A stretch of DNA of 64,000 nucleotides from Brevibacillus aydinogluensis (GTDB lineage Bacteria > Bacillota > Bacilli > Brevibacillales > Brevibacillaceae). Below, piece after piece: positions 1 to 8,787 of this stretch. Within the stretch, counting starts at the first letter, position 1. The number at the start of each line of letters is the position of its first letter. A program made the position numbers and the translations under genes. The notes under the pieces were generated by a model, which was given only the letters and a program-made list of their open reading frames with translations, made no database searches and was not told where the DNA came from. Location: assembly GCF_031954365.1 (NCBI RefSeq), contig NZ_JAUSVZ010000003.1; one strand, given 5' to 3'.

Positions 1-566
1 CCCCGCCACACTTTCGCCTGGGGCAGATAAAGCGGGTTTTCTCCCTCGATGTCACGGCAGCTCATGTCGTTGCCGACCGTATATCCGAGTATTCTGCCGT
101 CACTGGCGAGAACCAGGCCAAGTTCCGGCTCCGGGATCTGCCAATTGGAGTCACTGCGCAGGTACAATTCCCGATTGGGGCCGACCGTTCGGGCTGCGGT
201 CGATTTAAAGAAGATCTCCGGCCGTTTCGCCTCATATACTTTGTCGTAAAACGTCGTGACGTCCAGCTTTCCGCCGGTAGCCTCGTAGTTTCTCGCATCC
301 CGGCTTCGCTCGTACGTCACGCCGCAGGCCCAGACCTCCGGCGCTTCCACCGGCACCAAGAGCGGCAGTTCTTCCATTCGCTGCGGAATCGGCTGCGCAT
401 CGGCGATGGCTTCCTGCACCACGGCAAGCGGGCTGATCCCGCGCTCATCCGCCTCCCTCACCAGCTCGAGAAAATCGCGCTGCGGCAGCACATATACCCG
501 GGAATCATCGAGGACAGCTGCAAGCACCGGAACAGAGTCCCCCATCAAGAATCGAATAATCCGCAT
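1..566 (-). CDS. FAH-family hydrolase/dehydratase, N-terminal part (cut by window edge)
   Basis: The 188 visible residues belong to the fumarylacetoacetate hydrolase (FAH) superfamily, which holds Mg-dependent hydrolases, decarboxylases and 2-keto-3-deoxy sugar-acid dehydratases. Seen: the run WACGVTYERS near residue 80, the acidic PEPELG motif that supplies metal ligands, and GNDMSCRDIE followed by NPLYLPQAK. That last block is typical of the subfamily containing 2-keto-3-deoxy-pentonate dehydratases. The start ATG at 566 follows GGGAGG. The gene is divergent in control from iclR: it has its own operator-like palindrome at 595-609. Beside kinase, aldolase and dehydratase genes for sugar acids, a role on a 2-keto-3-deoxy acid is a reasonable inference. 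The C-terminus lies outside the window, so the exact reaction is open. Confidence 0.85.
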   Translation of the reverse strand, partial: MRIIRFLMGDSVPVLAAVLDDSRVYVLPQRDFLELVREADERGISPLAVVQEAIADAQPIPQRMEELPLLVPVEAPEVWACGVTYERSRDARNYEATGGKLDVTTFYDKVYEAKRPEIFFKSTAARTVGPNRELYLRSDSNWQIPEPELGLVLASDGRILGYTVGNDMSCRDIEGENPLYLPQAKVWR

Positions 567-594
567 ATGGTACCCTCCCATTTGTTTTGTATTG

Positions 595-609
595 TAAAAC
601 TATGTTTTA
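595..609. promoter_or_regulatory. Predicted IclR-type operator (site 1)
   Basis: Perfect inverted repeat TAAAAC-TAT-GTTTTA, 29 bases upstream of the FAH-family start. The same palindrome occurs at 16229-16243, and a one-mismatch copy at 13838-13852, each upstream of a gene of this locus. Sharing between three transcription units next to an iclR gene makes it the likely binding site of that regulator (inference). Confidence 0.7.
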
Positions 610-666
610 AATTATGCTGACACCCACGGGTGCACTTCCTTGTCACGAAAGTTGCGAGACGATTTG

Positions 667-1440
667 TTACGAATGCTGTGAGGCGATACCGTACCCCATC
701 TGCTGCGACATTTCCTCTGCTGCCGGCTTCAACATGCCGAGGAACTCCATCAACATGTGGTCATCTACGCGGGAGACCAGCGTGGAGATGCTGACAGCAG
801 CCACCACCTGCCCCTTGTGATTGCGGATGGGAACAGCGATGCAGCGAACGCCCGGCTCGTTCTCCTGATTGTCTACTGCATAACCAGCCTGCCGCACCTT
901 CTCCAGTTCCTGCCGAAACGCCTGTTCATTGGTGATCGTGTTTGGCGTCTGCGGCACGTACTGATATCCATCCAAGATGTATCGAAGTTCTTCCTCCGGC
1001 AAGAAGGCGACCAGCACCTTGCCCACCGCGCTGGAATGTACGGGAATTCTCCTGCCGATGCGCGAGTACAAAATCGTCGCCATCGGACCTTCCACCTTAT
1101 CGATATACACGCCCTCTTTGTCGTCCAGGATGACAAGATGCGTTGTTTGCCCGGTCTTCATGGACAAGTCGACGAGGTATCTTTTCGCTATTTTCCGAAT
1201 ATCCAGACCATGGATGACATAATGCCCTCGTTCAAACAGCTTCATCCCCAACCGATATTTGCCGTTTTCCGGGTTTTGGTCAATGTAGCCGTGTACCTGT
1301 AGCGTCTTTAACAGGGAATGAACCGTACTCTTGTGCAACTGCATACGTTCGCTGATTTCGGTGATTTTCAGTTCGGTTACCTGTTCATCAAAAAGGTCGA
1401 GTATTTTCAGAGCACGTTCCACAGCTTGAATGATCGGCAT
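667..1440 (-). CDS. IclR-family transcriptional regulator
   Basis: 257 residues, the usual IclR length. Seen: an N-terminal winged helix (about residues 4-66, with AVERALKILDLF and the recognition-helix region LHKSTVHSLLKTL), then the IclR effector domain (about 80-250) with GMKLFERG and the C-terminal block AVSISTLVSRVDD. IclR proteins bind a sugar acid or related small molecule and repress or activate neighbouring catabolic operons. The ATG is preceded by GGGAGG. It is the last gene after the aldolase and reads away from the catabolic genes. The palindromes at 595, 13838 and 16229 are its probable operators. KdgR-type regulators of 2-keto-3-deoxygluconate metabolism are relatives; the true effector is unknown. 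Confidence 0.93.
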   Translation of the reverse strand: MPIIQAVERALKILDLFDEQVTELKITEISERMQLHKSTVHSLLKTLQVHGYIDQNPENGKYRLGMKLFERGHYVIHGLDIRKIAKRYLVDLSMKTGQTTHLVILDDKEGVYIDKVEGPMATILYSRIGRRIPVHSSAVGKVLVAFLPEEELRYILDGYQYVPQTPNTITNEQAFRQELEKVRQAGYAVDNQENEPGVRCIAVPIRNHKGQVVAAVSISTLVSRVDDHMLMEFLGMLKPAAEEMSQQMGYGIASQHS

Positions 1441-1523
1441 TGTATCCTCCCTTTACCCATGTGATTGCGGAAATGATGTTGGAGATATATTACCATAGAA
1501 TCGGGACCTATGAACGAGACTCT

Positions 1524-2189
1524 TTACGCTGATTTTCCGCAATCAACACGGGCACGGCGAACGGCGTCCACAATTGTTCGGGCCGTTTGTTCCACGGCGG
1601 CAAAGTCACCGGCGGCAATCGCCCGGCGATTTAGCAGTTTTCCGCCAATACCGACTGCTGCCGCTCCCGCCTCGATAAACGCGGCGACATTGTGCTCGTC
1701 AATGCCTCCGGTAGGAATGATCGGAATGTGTGGAAACGGCGCTTTGACATCTTGTAGATACTGCACCCCGAGCGCGGCCGCGGGGAATAGCTTGACCAAA
1801 TCGGCCCCCCACTCCACCGCCGTAATCATTTCGGTCGGCGTCATCACGCCCGGTACGGCGATCTTCCCGTAACGCAAGGCGGCACGAATCACGCCTTGAT
1901 GCAGGCTGGGGCTGAAGATGAAATCGGCTCCGCTTTTGATCGCCATCACGGCGGATTCGCTGTCGATCACCGTTCCCGCTCCGACTATCGCGCGCCCCTG
2001 ATAGCGGCTGCTGAGCGTGGCGATGGACGCGTACGCGCTCTCCGAATCCACCGTAATCTCAAGCGCCGTAACGCCTCCCCGCACCAGACTGTCCGCCACT
2101 TGTTCGATCCTGTCTTCGGGAATCCGGCGGATCACGGCGATCACACCGCTTTCCACCAATCGTTCCAGCAACTTGACTTTCGGCAGCAC
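1524..2189 (-). CDS. eda: 2-keto-3-deoxy-6-phospho-sugar-acid aldolase (KDPG/KDPGal type)
   Basis: Class I aldolase that splits 2-keto-3-deoxy-6-phosphogluconate or -galactonate into pyruvate and glyceraldehyde 3-phosphate. Seen: 221 residues, the Schiff-base lysine at residue 133 in ADLVKLFPA (the same number as in E. coli Eda), a catalytic glutamate at 44 in TALEITVDS, and the phosphate-binding IIPTGGI loop. The start is GTG at 2189, downstream of a GGAGGGGAGAG stretch. It lies just after the kinase gene, so kinase and aldolase form the last two steps of a De Ley-Doudoroff or Entner-Doudoroff-like route. With DgoD in the same operon, the galactonate-derived substrate is the likelier one, but sequence alone does not separate the two epimers. 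Confidence 0.93.
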   Translation of the reverse strand: MLPKVKLLERLVESGVIAVIRRIPEDRIEQVADSLVRGGVTALEITVDSESAYASIATLSSRYQGRAIVGAGTVIDSESAVMAIKSGADFIFSPSLHQGVIRAALRYGKIAVPGVMTPTEMITAVEWGADLVKLFPAAALGVQYLQDVKAPFPHIPIIPTGGIDEHNVAAFIEAGAAAVGIGGKLLNRRAIAAGDFAAVEQTARTIVDAVRRARVDCGKSA

Positions 2190-2223
2190 GGTTGGCTCTC
2201 TCCCCTCCTTGTATGTTTACTGG

Positions 2224-3162
2224 TCAACGATGAATGTGCGGCTTCTCATCCGCGATCTGCGACCAGTACGGATATCCTTCGACGTCTCCGACAACCGTCA
2301 GCGCATAAGCTCCGACGCGGTTACCCAGTCTGACGGCGTCCCGGTACGACCAGCCTCTGATCAATCCCGACAGGAAACCGGCGGCAAAACCGTCTCCGGC
2401 CCCAATCGGGTCCACGATCTGTGGGACGGGAAATCCGTCGACGTACGCGCGTTCGTCTGCGGTCGCATAGTAAGCGCCGCGCTCGCCCAGCTTGACCACC
2501 ACGGCCGCTGCCCCGTTTTTCCGCAATCGTTCGGCGATTTGCTCGGGAGCGTCTTCTCCCGTCAGCAGCCGGCCTTCCTCCCATCCGGGCAGGACGATGT
2601 CGCATTGGCCGGCGATGTCCATCAGCACGTTGCGCGCTTCGTCAGCGGGCCACAGCTTCAGCCGGATGTTGGGGTCGAATACGACGGTTACCCGATGCCG
2701 TTTCGCTTTTTCAATCGCCATGTACACGGTATCCCGGCACGATGGACTGAGCGCCGGCGTAATCCCGGTGACGTGCAGAAACTTCGCCCGGGCAATCAAC
2801 TCCTCGCGGACGTCCTCCGGCTGGAGGCAGCTGGCTGCCGATCCCCGGCGGTAATAGTACACGTTGGACTCGCGGGCAATTTGCCGCTCTTTGAAAAAGA
2901 CGGCCGTGGGATGATCGGCGTCAAACACGACGTGCGACGTATCGACCCCCTCGCCGCGAATCACATTGCGGATGTACAAGCCGAACTCGTCGTCACCGAG
3001 TCGGCTCACCCAGCTTACGTGATGGCCCAACCGCGCGAGGGCGATTGCCACGTTGGACTCGGCACCGCCGATGGTTTTTTCAAAGTGGGTTGCGGAGCGG
3101 AGCGGTCCCGCCGAGACCGGAGTAAACAGAACCATCGTCTCGCCAAAGGTGACTACGTCCAT
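2224..3162 (-). CDS. kdgK: 2-keto-3-deoxy sugar-acid kinase (PfkB family)
   Basis: PfkB-family carbohydrate kinase of 312 residues that phosphorylates 2-keto-3-deoxygluconate or -galactonate at C6. Seen: the N-terminal sugar site GGAESNVAIALARLG (residues 32-46), the DPN motif at 163-165, and the C-terminal signature GAGDGFAAGF with catalytic base Asp257. The ATG at 3162 has AAAGGTG upstream and overlaps the end of the preceding gene by 10 bases, so translation is probably coupled. It precedes the aldolase gene. KdgK-type and DgoK-type activities can both occur in this family; the operon context (DgoD) favours a galactonate intermediate. Confidence 0.9.
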   Translation of the reverse strand: MDVVTFGETMVLFTPVSAGPLRSATHFEKTIGGAESNVAIALARLGHHVSWVSRLGDDEFGLYIRNVIRGEGVDTSHVVFDADHPTAVFFKERQIARESNVYYYRRGSAASCLQPEDVREELIARAKFLHVTGITPALSPSCRDTVYMAIEKAKRHRVTVVFDPNIRLKLWPADEARNVLMDIAGQCDIVLPGWEEGRLLTGEDAPEQIAERLRKNGAAAVVVKLGERGAYYATADERAYVDGFPVPQIVDPIGAGDGFAAGFLSGLIRGWSYRDAVRLGNRVGAYALTVVGDVEGYPYWSQIADEKPHIHR

Positions 3163-4109
3163 GCGTGTTCACCTTTCATCGGCAGGGCAGGAACGGCCAA
3201 TCCGGCGGCACCTTTTTCCGAAATCTTCAGATCGGGCGCGTACCGTTGAATGATGTCGAGACCGATCCGGGCGCGGCGTACCCGCTCTCTGCACAAACTG
3301 ATCGACGTCTGTTCCAAATGGCTGCCGGAGGGGTAGATGTTTGGCGAGTTGCGCAGGCCGAATTTGATGTAGACGGGAGCCGCCACCCGGATGATTTCCG
3401 GGATGTCGTAGTGGCGGATAAACCCGCCCATGTCGTCCGGCGCTTCCACGTAAATGTCAATCGGGATGTCGACTGCTTGCCGGATCGCCGCCAGGCGCGG
3501 CAGCGAAAGGTCCGTCGGCACGTTGTACGTGCCGGCGCCGATTTGTTCCATCAGCCGGATCGATACGGGATTTGCCTGGCCCATCTGAACGGAAATCTTT
3601 ACGAGCAGGTCGGGGGGCAGCTCGCCCAGTTTCTTGAACTCGTTGACCAGCCACAAGAGCCCCTCGTCCGCCACCAAAATGCTGCGGATGCCCGCCTGGC
3701 AGGCCCGCTTGATGTCTTCGATCGCATACGCCAGCTGATCCATACCCTGCACCCGCAGTCCGGCAATTTTTCCTGCACTGGCCCAGGTCATCGGCGTAAT
3801 GTCCCAGGTGCCGCGCGGGCCGACAAACAGGCTCACCTCCAGGTTTTCCCGACGACCGATGGCCGCCATCTGCTCAAGCTCGCGATCGGTCAGGAGCATG
3901 ATGCCGCTGCCCTGCGAGATTCGGTGAATCGTCACCCCGTACGTTTCACACGCTTCCAGCACCGCTTCAAACGAGGCTGGCCCTTCCACGCTGGGAATTT
4001 CCACGCGGTACTGCGCTCCGTCCGGAAATGTTTTCGCAGAGCTGGGCAGATCGTGACAATCGCCTGCCGGAAAGCCCAATTTCTCGATCACCGCACGAGT
4101 TTGTTTCAA
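3153..4109 (-). CDS. TIM-barrel-like protein of sugar-acid operon, function unknown (possibly U32-peptidase-like)
   Basis: 318 residues if translation starts at the TTG at 4109, which sits five bases after GGAGG; a GTG at 4121 is the alternative. The open frame extends further upstream, but that part overlaps the dehydratase gene and reads like noise. Seen: no signal peptide or membrane segment, and alternating strands and helices with runs such as VSLFVGPRGTWDIT and VDIPIDIYVEAPDDMGGF that suggest a TIM barrel. I recall similar proteins labelled U32-family peptidase next to sugar-acid genes, but I see no confirmed peptidase site, so an isomerase or aldolase-like role on the pathway is equally possible. 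Genes on both sides encode the dehydratase and the kinase, with short spacing or overlap. Confidence 0.6.
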   Translation of the reverse strand: MKQTRAVIEKLGFPAGDCHDLPSSAKTFPDGAQYRVEIPSVEGPASFEAVLEACETYGVTIHRISQGSGIMLLTDRELEQMAAIGRRENLEVSLFVGPRGTWDITPMTWASAGKIAGLRVQGMDQLAYAIEDIKRACQAGIRSILVADEGLLWLVNEFKKLGELPPDLLVKISVQMGQANPVSIRLMEQIGAGTYNVPTDLSLPRLAAIRQAVDIPIDIYVEAPDDMGGFIRHYDIPEIIRVAAPVYIKFGLRNSPNIYPSGSHLEQTSISLCRERVRRARIGLDIIQRYAPDLKISEKGAAGLAVPALPMKGEHAWT

Positions 4110-4131
4110 CTCTGCCTCCACCCTTTCTCTT

Positions 4132-6324
4132 CTATTTCTTCCGTGTTTCAACGGCAACGTCCGCGGTGTAGTCCAGGACGGCTTCCTCGAACACGCTGAG
4201 CGGAACCACGCCGTGTGCCGCATCGGTGTGTCCCGTCATGCGGTTGCTGGCCGCCACCTGCCTTTGCCGCGTCCGGATGGTGGCAAGCCGCCTGTCCGCC
4301 AGTGCCGCCCGTTCCGCTTTGACCTCCTCAAAGGAAAACTGGAGTCTGCCGCTGCGAAAAGCGGCTTGATTGACAAACTGGATCTGCCGGTCACGCAGAT
4401 TCAGGTACAGGAGATCTCCCGTCTCCAGGTACAGGATGCCTCCGCCCAGGCTGGCTTCCGGGGTCATGTGCCCGATCGCCGCTCCGTAGGTGACGCCGGA
4501 ATAGCGTCCGTCGCTGATCAGCGTGGCCAGACGTTTCAGGTTGCGGTTGGCGTTGATGTGCTGCATCGGCGTGAACATCTCGGGCATCCCGAACGCAACC
4601 GGCCCCTGCCCGGAGATGACGACGGCGATTTTCAGCACCCCCTCCTCCACCATTCGGTCAAACAGCGCGTCGTAGTCGAGCGCCTGCCAGTCTTCCAAGC
4701 GGTGAGGCGCATTGTGTCGGAGCACGGCCCGCAGGTTTTCCTCCGCGAAGCGTTTCGCTCGCTTCACCGTGTCCAGCAAATGCGAATCCAGCAGGCTGCG
4801 GTTGGCGTCATCCTCGTTCTCGTAATAGAGGACAAAGGCCACTTTCTTGTCAAACTCGTCGAGCTGGGCCGTCGTCATGCCGCTGATTTTCACGACGGCC
4901 GATTCAAAAAAGTTGCCGGTGAGCACATCCACCCCGCTGAACGGACGGCGCGGTCGGGAGAGAATGATCGGATTGTCCTTGACGTGTTCCGCCGACAGGC
5001 GCGCCTGGTCGGCCAGCCGTTCACGCCACGTCGTTCCCGTCACCGTAGGCGCATCCACGTCCATCGGCACGCCGTTTTGCATCAGCTCGTAAAACAGCGT
5101 CTCCATCCCGCGGATGCTGCCGCTGCAGCACTGCACCGCCAGGGCGAAAATGTCGCGCCCCTGCGTCAAACTGTAATCAAACAGGTCGGGAACGGGATGT
5201 TCGTGGTGAATCCGGTCCAGATCCCACAGACTGAACCTGTAACCGCCGTACAGCATGGCCGCTACCAGGTGCATCATCAGGTTGGTCGATCCGCCCGACG
5301 CGCTGTGAATCCGGATCGCGTTTTTGATGTTGGCCGCCATCAGATTGGCCACGCCAAACACCGGGTTGTTGATCATCAGGGCGAGGCTGTCCACGGCCTG
5401 GTTTACCTGCTCCTGACTGGGCGGAGCGGTCAACAGCTCCACGGCCGGATGAACCAATCCCAGGCCGGCGACGAGATGGCGGGAGCTGTTGCCCGTGCCG
5501 TTGAAGGCGCAGACCCCGCCTTTTCCGTCACACGTGGCCACAGCCAGCCGCTTTTCGTACTCCTTGTGCGCCGCCCTGCTGATGATCCCCCTGTCCACCG
5601 CGCGTTCCAGCACGCCTTGAAACGCGGTGTTGGAGGAACACTGCAAAATGTAGGCCATCGCATCGCGCAAATCGTGCGCGATGTCGGGCGCTCCCCGCTC
5701 TTCCGCCGCTCTGGCCACCTGCTCCAATTCGGCATACAGCCCGGCCGGGATCGTGCCCCCCTGCAGGACGTGCGCAGGCGCGAAGGTGGCAAAGAACGGC
5801 GCCTCTCCGCGGTAGCGGCGAATCCGGTCGAGATGGGCCAACGCACTGACCACTCCAAGCGGCTGTTTGTCGCAGCCCTGGATGACAAACGCCCCATGGT
5901 AGCTGTGCGCCTCGATCTGGTTGACCACCATCTGGGCAACCGCGTTGCGGCTTTGCAGCGAATAGCTCATGCCTTGATTGCTCTGCGCGGTGCCGTCGCA
6001 CATCACCGGCGTGGAAAAGGCAAACGGCACGCCGCCATTCTGCCAGATGCGGATGGCGGCACGGGCGATCGTCACCCGATCCAGGATATGGGCCGGGTGA
6101 TCGGGCGAACCGCCGATAATCGCGATGCGGGGGGCGTTTTCCTCCAGCCGGTTGTAGATTTCTTCCAACGTCCAGTCCGGCGCCGGACCGTCGTAGGCGG
6201 AACCGAGTATCTGTTTTGAACTGTCGAGCAGTCCCGCCACGCAAATCGGCTCGTTCGCTTTGCCTTGCACATTGTCCCGATACGGGTTGGTTTGATTATT
6301 GATCGGCGGAAATCGACGTGACAT
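4132..6324 (-). CDS. IlvD/Edd-family sugar-acid dehydratase (YjhG/YagF-like)
   Basis: 730-residue Fe-S dehydratase; the family converts aldonic acids such as xylonate or gluconate to 2-keto-3-deoxy acids. Seen: QGCDKQPLG near residue 160, where the cysteine is a predicted cluster ligand, VATCDGKGGVCAF in the middle, and the C-terminal SDGRYSG-type block with GAAIGHMTPEA. The sequence SSKQILGSAYDG near the N-terminus fits the YjhG/YagF branch. The protein is longer than E. coli YjhG (about 655 residues), with extra sequence at the C-terminus. The ATG at 6324 follows GGAAGGAGG; the longer open frame lacks support. It lies directly after dgoD, so the operon encodes two unrelated dehydratases for sugar acids. 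Its substrate could be the other epimer or a pentonate. Confidence 0.9.
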   Translation of the reverse strand: MSRRFPPINNQTNPYRDNVQGKANEPICVAGLLDSSKQILGSAYDGPAPDWTLEEIYNRLEENAPRIAIIGGSPDHPAHILDRVTIARAAIRIWQNGGVPFAFSTPVMCDGTAQSNQGMSYSLQSRNAVAQMVVNQIEAHSYHGAFVIQGCDKQPLGVVSALAHLDRIRRYRGEAPFFATFAPAHVLQGGTIPAGLYAELEQVARAAEERGAPDIAHDLRDAMAYILQCSSNTAFQGVLERAVDRGIISRAAHKEYEKRLAVATCDGKGGVCAFNGTGNSSRHLVAGLGLVHPAVELLTAPPSQEQVNQAVDSLALMINNPVFGVANLMAANIKNAIRIHSASGGSTNLMMHLVAAMLYGGYRFSLWDLDRIHHEHPVPDLFDYSLTQGRDIFALAVQCCSGSIRGMETLFYELMQNGVPMDVDAPTVTGTTWRERLADQARLSAEHVKDNPIILSRPRRPFSGVDVLTGNFFESAVVKISGMTTAQLDEFDKKVAFVLYYENEDDANRSLLDSHLLDTVKRAKRFAEENLRAVLRHNAPHRLEDWQALDYDALFDRMVEEGVLKIAVVISGQGPVAFGMPEMFTPMQHINANRNLKRLATLISDGRYSGVTYGAAIGHMTPEASLGGGILYLETGDLLYLNLRDRQIQFVNQAAFRSGRLQFSFEEVKAERAALADRRLATIRTRQRQVAASNRMTGHTDAAHGVVPLSVFEEAVLDYTADVAVETRKK

Positions 6325-6347
6325 GGAATATCCTCCTTCCAATCGTT

Positions 6348-7496
6348 CTACCATTCGGCCACACTGCCGTCCTCATGACGCCACACCGGGTTTTTCCAGT
6401 TGTGCCCCCTGCGCGCCGCCTCTTCCACCTTTTCCTCGTTGATCTCGATCCCCAAACCGGGGCCGCGCGGAATTTCCACATAGCCGTCCTTGTACGTAAA
6501 CACGCTCGGATCGAGCAGATAATCGAGCAGATCGCTGCCTTGGTTGTAGTGGATGCCCAGGCTTTGCTCCTGAATGACGGCATTTGGGGTACACGCGTCC
6601 ACCTGCAGCGAAGAGGCCAGCGCGATGGGACCGAGCGGGCAGTGCGGCGCGACGGCTACGTCAAACGCTTCCGCCATCGCGGCGATCTTTTTCACCTCAA
6701 GAATGCCGCCGGCGTGGGACAGATCGGGTTGAATGATGTCCACACAGCCGTCCATGAGAAGCTGCTTGAATCCCCAGCGGGTGTATTGACGTTCGCCTGT
6801 GGCGATCGGAATGGTGGTGTGGCGGGCGATTTCGCGAAGTGCTTCATTGTTTTCGGGCAGCACCGGTTCCTCCAAAAACATCGGACGGTACGGCTCCAGT
6901 TCCTTGGCCAGCACTTTCGCCATCGCCTTGTGGACGCGGCCGTGAAAGTCAATGCCGATGCCCACGTCCTTACCGACTGCTTCCCGCACAGCGGCGATGC
7001 GGTCAACCACCGCCTCCACCTTGGCATGCGAGTCGATGTAGTTCATTTCCTCGGTGGCGTTCATCTTGACTGCGGTATAACCCGCCTCCACTTTTTCCTT
7101 TGCCGCCGCTGCCACGTCGCGGGGGCGGTCTCCGCCGATCCACGAGTAGACGCGTACCTTGTCACGCGCGGCTCCACCGAGCATTTGATAGACGGGCATG
7201 TTGTAGTACTTGCCGGCGATGTCCCACAGCGCCTGCTCGATCCCGGAGATGGCGCTGGTCAGGATCGGACCGCCGCGATAAAAGCCGCCCCGGTACAGCG
7301 TCTGCCAATGGTCTTCGATCCGCAGCGGCGATTGGCCGATCAGGTAGTCGCTCAGCTCGCGGACGCACGCTTCCACCGTACCCGCCCTGCCTTCGACAAT
7401 TGGCTCTCCCCAGCCAACGATGCCTTCGTCGGTTTCCACCTTTAGAAACAGCCATCGGGGTTCCACCCGATACAGCTTGAAGGCCGTGATCTTCAA
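6348..7496 (-). CDS. dgoD: D-galactonate dehydratase
   Basis: Enolase-superfamily enzyme that removes water from D-galactonate to give 2-keto-3-deoxygalactonate. With the TTG start at 7496 (AGGTGA six bases upstream) the protein is 382 residues, the length of E. coli DgoD, and the catalytic residues fall at identical numbers: metal ligands Asp183, Glu209 and Glu235, and acid/base His185 and His285. The last residues (WRHEDGSVAEW) also match DgoD almost exactly. The GTG at 7505 would add three residues but has a poor ribosome site. This is the clearest substrate assignment in the locus and is the main reason to read the operon as galactonate catabolism. Confidence 0.95.
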   Translation of the reverse strand: MKITAFKLYRVEPRWLFLKVETDEGIVGWGEPIVEGRAGTVEACVRELSDYLIGQSPLRIEDHWQTLYRGGFYRGGPILTSAISGIEQALWDIAGKYYNMPVYQMLGGAARDKVRVYSWIGGDRPRDVAAAAKEKVEAGYTAVKMNATEEMNYIDSHAKVEAVVDRIAAVREAVGKDVGIGIDFHGRVHKAMAKVLAKELEPYRPMFLEEPVLPENNEALREIARHTTIPIATGERQYTRWGFKQLLMDGCVDIIQPDLSHAGGILEVKKIAAMAEAFDVAVAPHCPLGPIALASSLQVDACTPNAVIQEQSLGIHYNQGSDLLDYLLDPSVFTYKDGYVEIPRGPGLGIEINEEKVEEAARRGHNWKNPVWRHEDGSVAEW

Positions 7497-7511
7497 TCTG
7501 TTCACCTGCTT

Positions 7512-8774
7512 TCACGGATAATCGGCCGAAAAGTCCATCGGCAGCGGCTCGCTTACGACCTCGATATCGTCCCGCTGCTCTGCCTCGTGCAGCAGACTTT
7601 CGGAAATCCAGATGTCCTGTAAATGCAGCGTGTTTTTGATGCGGACGAGCCGGACACGGGTCAGGTCAAAAGCGTTGCACGTTTTGATCGCCGCTTTGAC
7701 TGCCAGCTCGCCGGTATCGAGAAACATCGGCAGTTTGACCGTCCCGACGACGGTGCTGGTCAAGGCGTTGGCGTACCCTTTTTCCCAATCGATCGCCTCA
7801 AACACGGCCCGCGTGGTGATGTCGGCCAATCCGATTCCGTTGGCGTTGCCGTGCGTTTTTTCGGTCAGACGGAGCACGACCGTGCGTGCCGCCTCCACGC
7901 CGCCGCTGGCATATGGCGTGGCATACCGGCCGGTGATGTTCGGGTCCATTCCGTCCCCGGAAATGTCTTTGCCGATCTCGTCTACCACCAGCACATCCAG
8001 CGGCGAGAAGGCAATTTTCGGCATCAGCGCCTTTGCCTCCAGCAGCAGCTTTGGTTCCTCATCCACCAGCTTTTCCGCCGGGATGGCCACGATTTTCGCC
8101 GGACGGTCATAGGCATTCTCAATCGTGCCGACGCCGAAGACGATCGGCGCTTTGGCGATCACCATTTTGGCCATCTCCAGCACGTGCTCGGCCATGTACT
8201 TGAAGCTGTAGGCGTGCGCGGCCTCCGCTCCCTTTTGCTTGCCAAGACCAATCGTGATCATTTTCAGCAAACCGCTCTCCACTGGACCGCGAAACGCCGT
8301 GTGCGGCTTGATCCGGTTGATCACCACAATCTTGTCCGCGTGATACGCATGCTTGTCGGTGTAGACCGGCAGGCCGTTGGGCAGTCTGCCTACTTCCACC
8401 ACATCCATGCTGGAGATGATCGGAGCCCCGACAAATGCTTCCGTGACGCCGAGGGATTCCAATACCTCCCGCTGTCCTGCCGCCGTCGCTCCCCCGTGGC
8501 TGCCCATCGCCGGGACGAGAAACGGCTGCCCGCCGACTGACGCGATCGCCCTCACCACCTCCCTGACGATCGTGGGGATGTCTGCCACGCCTCTGCTGCC
8601 CACGGCAATGGCCACCCGATCCCCCGGCGCGATTCGCCGCAGCACACCCGCTTCCGTGATCGCCCGGCGAACCGCAGACGCCACATCGTCAATCTCCGGC
8701 GCGTGAAAGTGCTGCCGAACCTTGACCATCCGGGGAAGGGGGATGTCGCGGAGCAGTTCTTCCAAGATGCCCAT
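7512..8774 (-). CDS. LarA-like (DUF2088/lactate-racemase superfamily) protein
   Basis: 420 residues. Seen: resemblance to nickel-pincer lactate racemase LarA, with candidate active-site residues His93 (AMGSHGG), His158 (NRIKPHTAF), Lys171 (GLLKMITIGLGKQKGA) and His187, in the order and rough spacing of His108, His174, Lys184 and His200 of LarA. Known: LarA homologues racemise or epimerise 2-hydroxy acids with the Ni-NPN cofactor. Inferred: it may epimerise a sugar acid before dehydration, which would fit between the transporter and dehydratase genes. No larB, larC or larE is visible in the window, so cofactor supply must come from elsewhere or the enzyme works differently. The ATG at 8774 follows AAAGGAGG; the upstream extension of the open frame is not used. 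Confidence 0.75.
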   Translation of the reverse strand: MGILEELLRDIPLPRMVKVRQHFHAPEIDDVASAVRRAITEAGVLRRIAPGDRVAIAVGSRGVADIPTIVREVVRAIASVGGQPFLVPAMGSHGGATAAGQREVLESLGVTEAFVGAPIISSMDVVEVGRLPNGLPVYTDKHAYHADKIVVINRIKPHTAFRGPVESGLLKMITIGLGKQKGAEAAHAYSFKYMAEHVLEMAKMVIAKAPIVFGVGTIENAYDRPAKIVAIPAEKLVDEEPKLLLEAKALMPKIAFSPLDVLVVDEIGKDISGDGMDPNITGRYATPYASGGVEAARTVVLRLTEKTHGNANGIGLADITTRAVFEAIDWEKGYANALTSTVVGTVKLPMFLDTGELAVKAAIKTCNAFDLTRVRLVRIKNTLHLQDIWISESLLHEAEQRDDIEVVSEPLPMDFSADYP

Positions 8775-8787
8775 GGCCGTTCCTCCT

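Noticed and set aside
3153..4223. Longest start (4223) for the TIM-barrel-like gene
   Set aside because: The first 34 codons overlap the dehydratase gene and look like noise; the TTG at 4109 has a proper GGAGG.
4213..6219. 668-codon open frame on the plus strand opposite the dehydratase gene
   Set aside because: It is antisense to a well-recognised protein, has no family features and no ribosome site; long antisense frames are common in GC-rich DNA.
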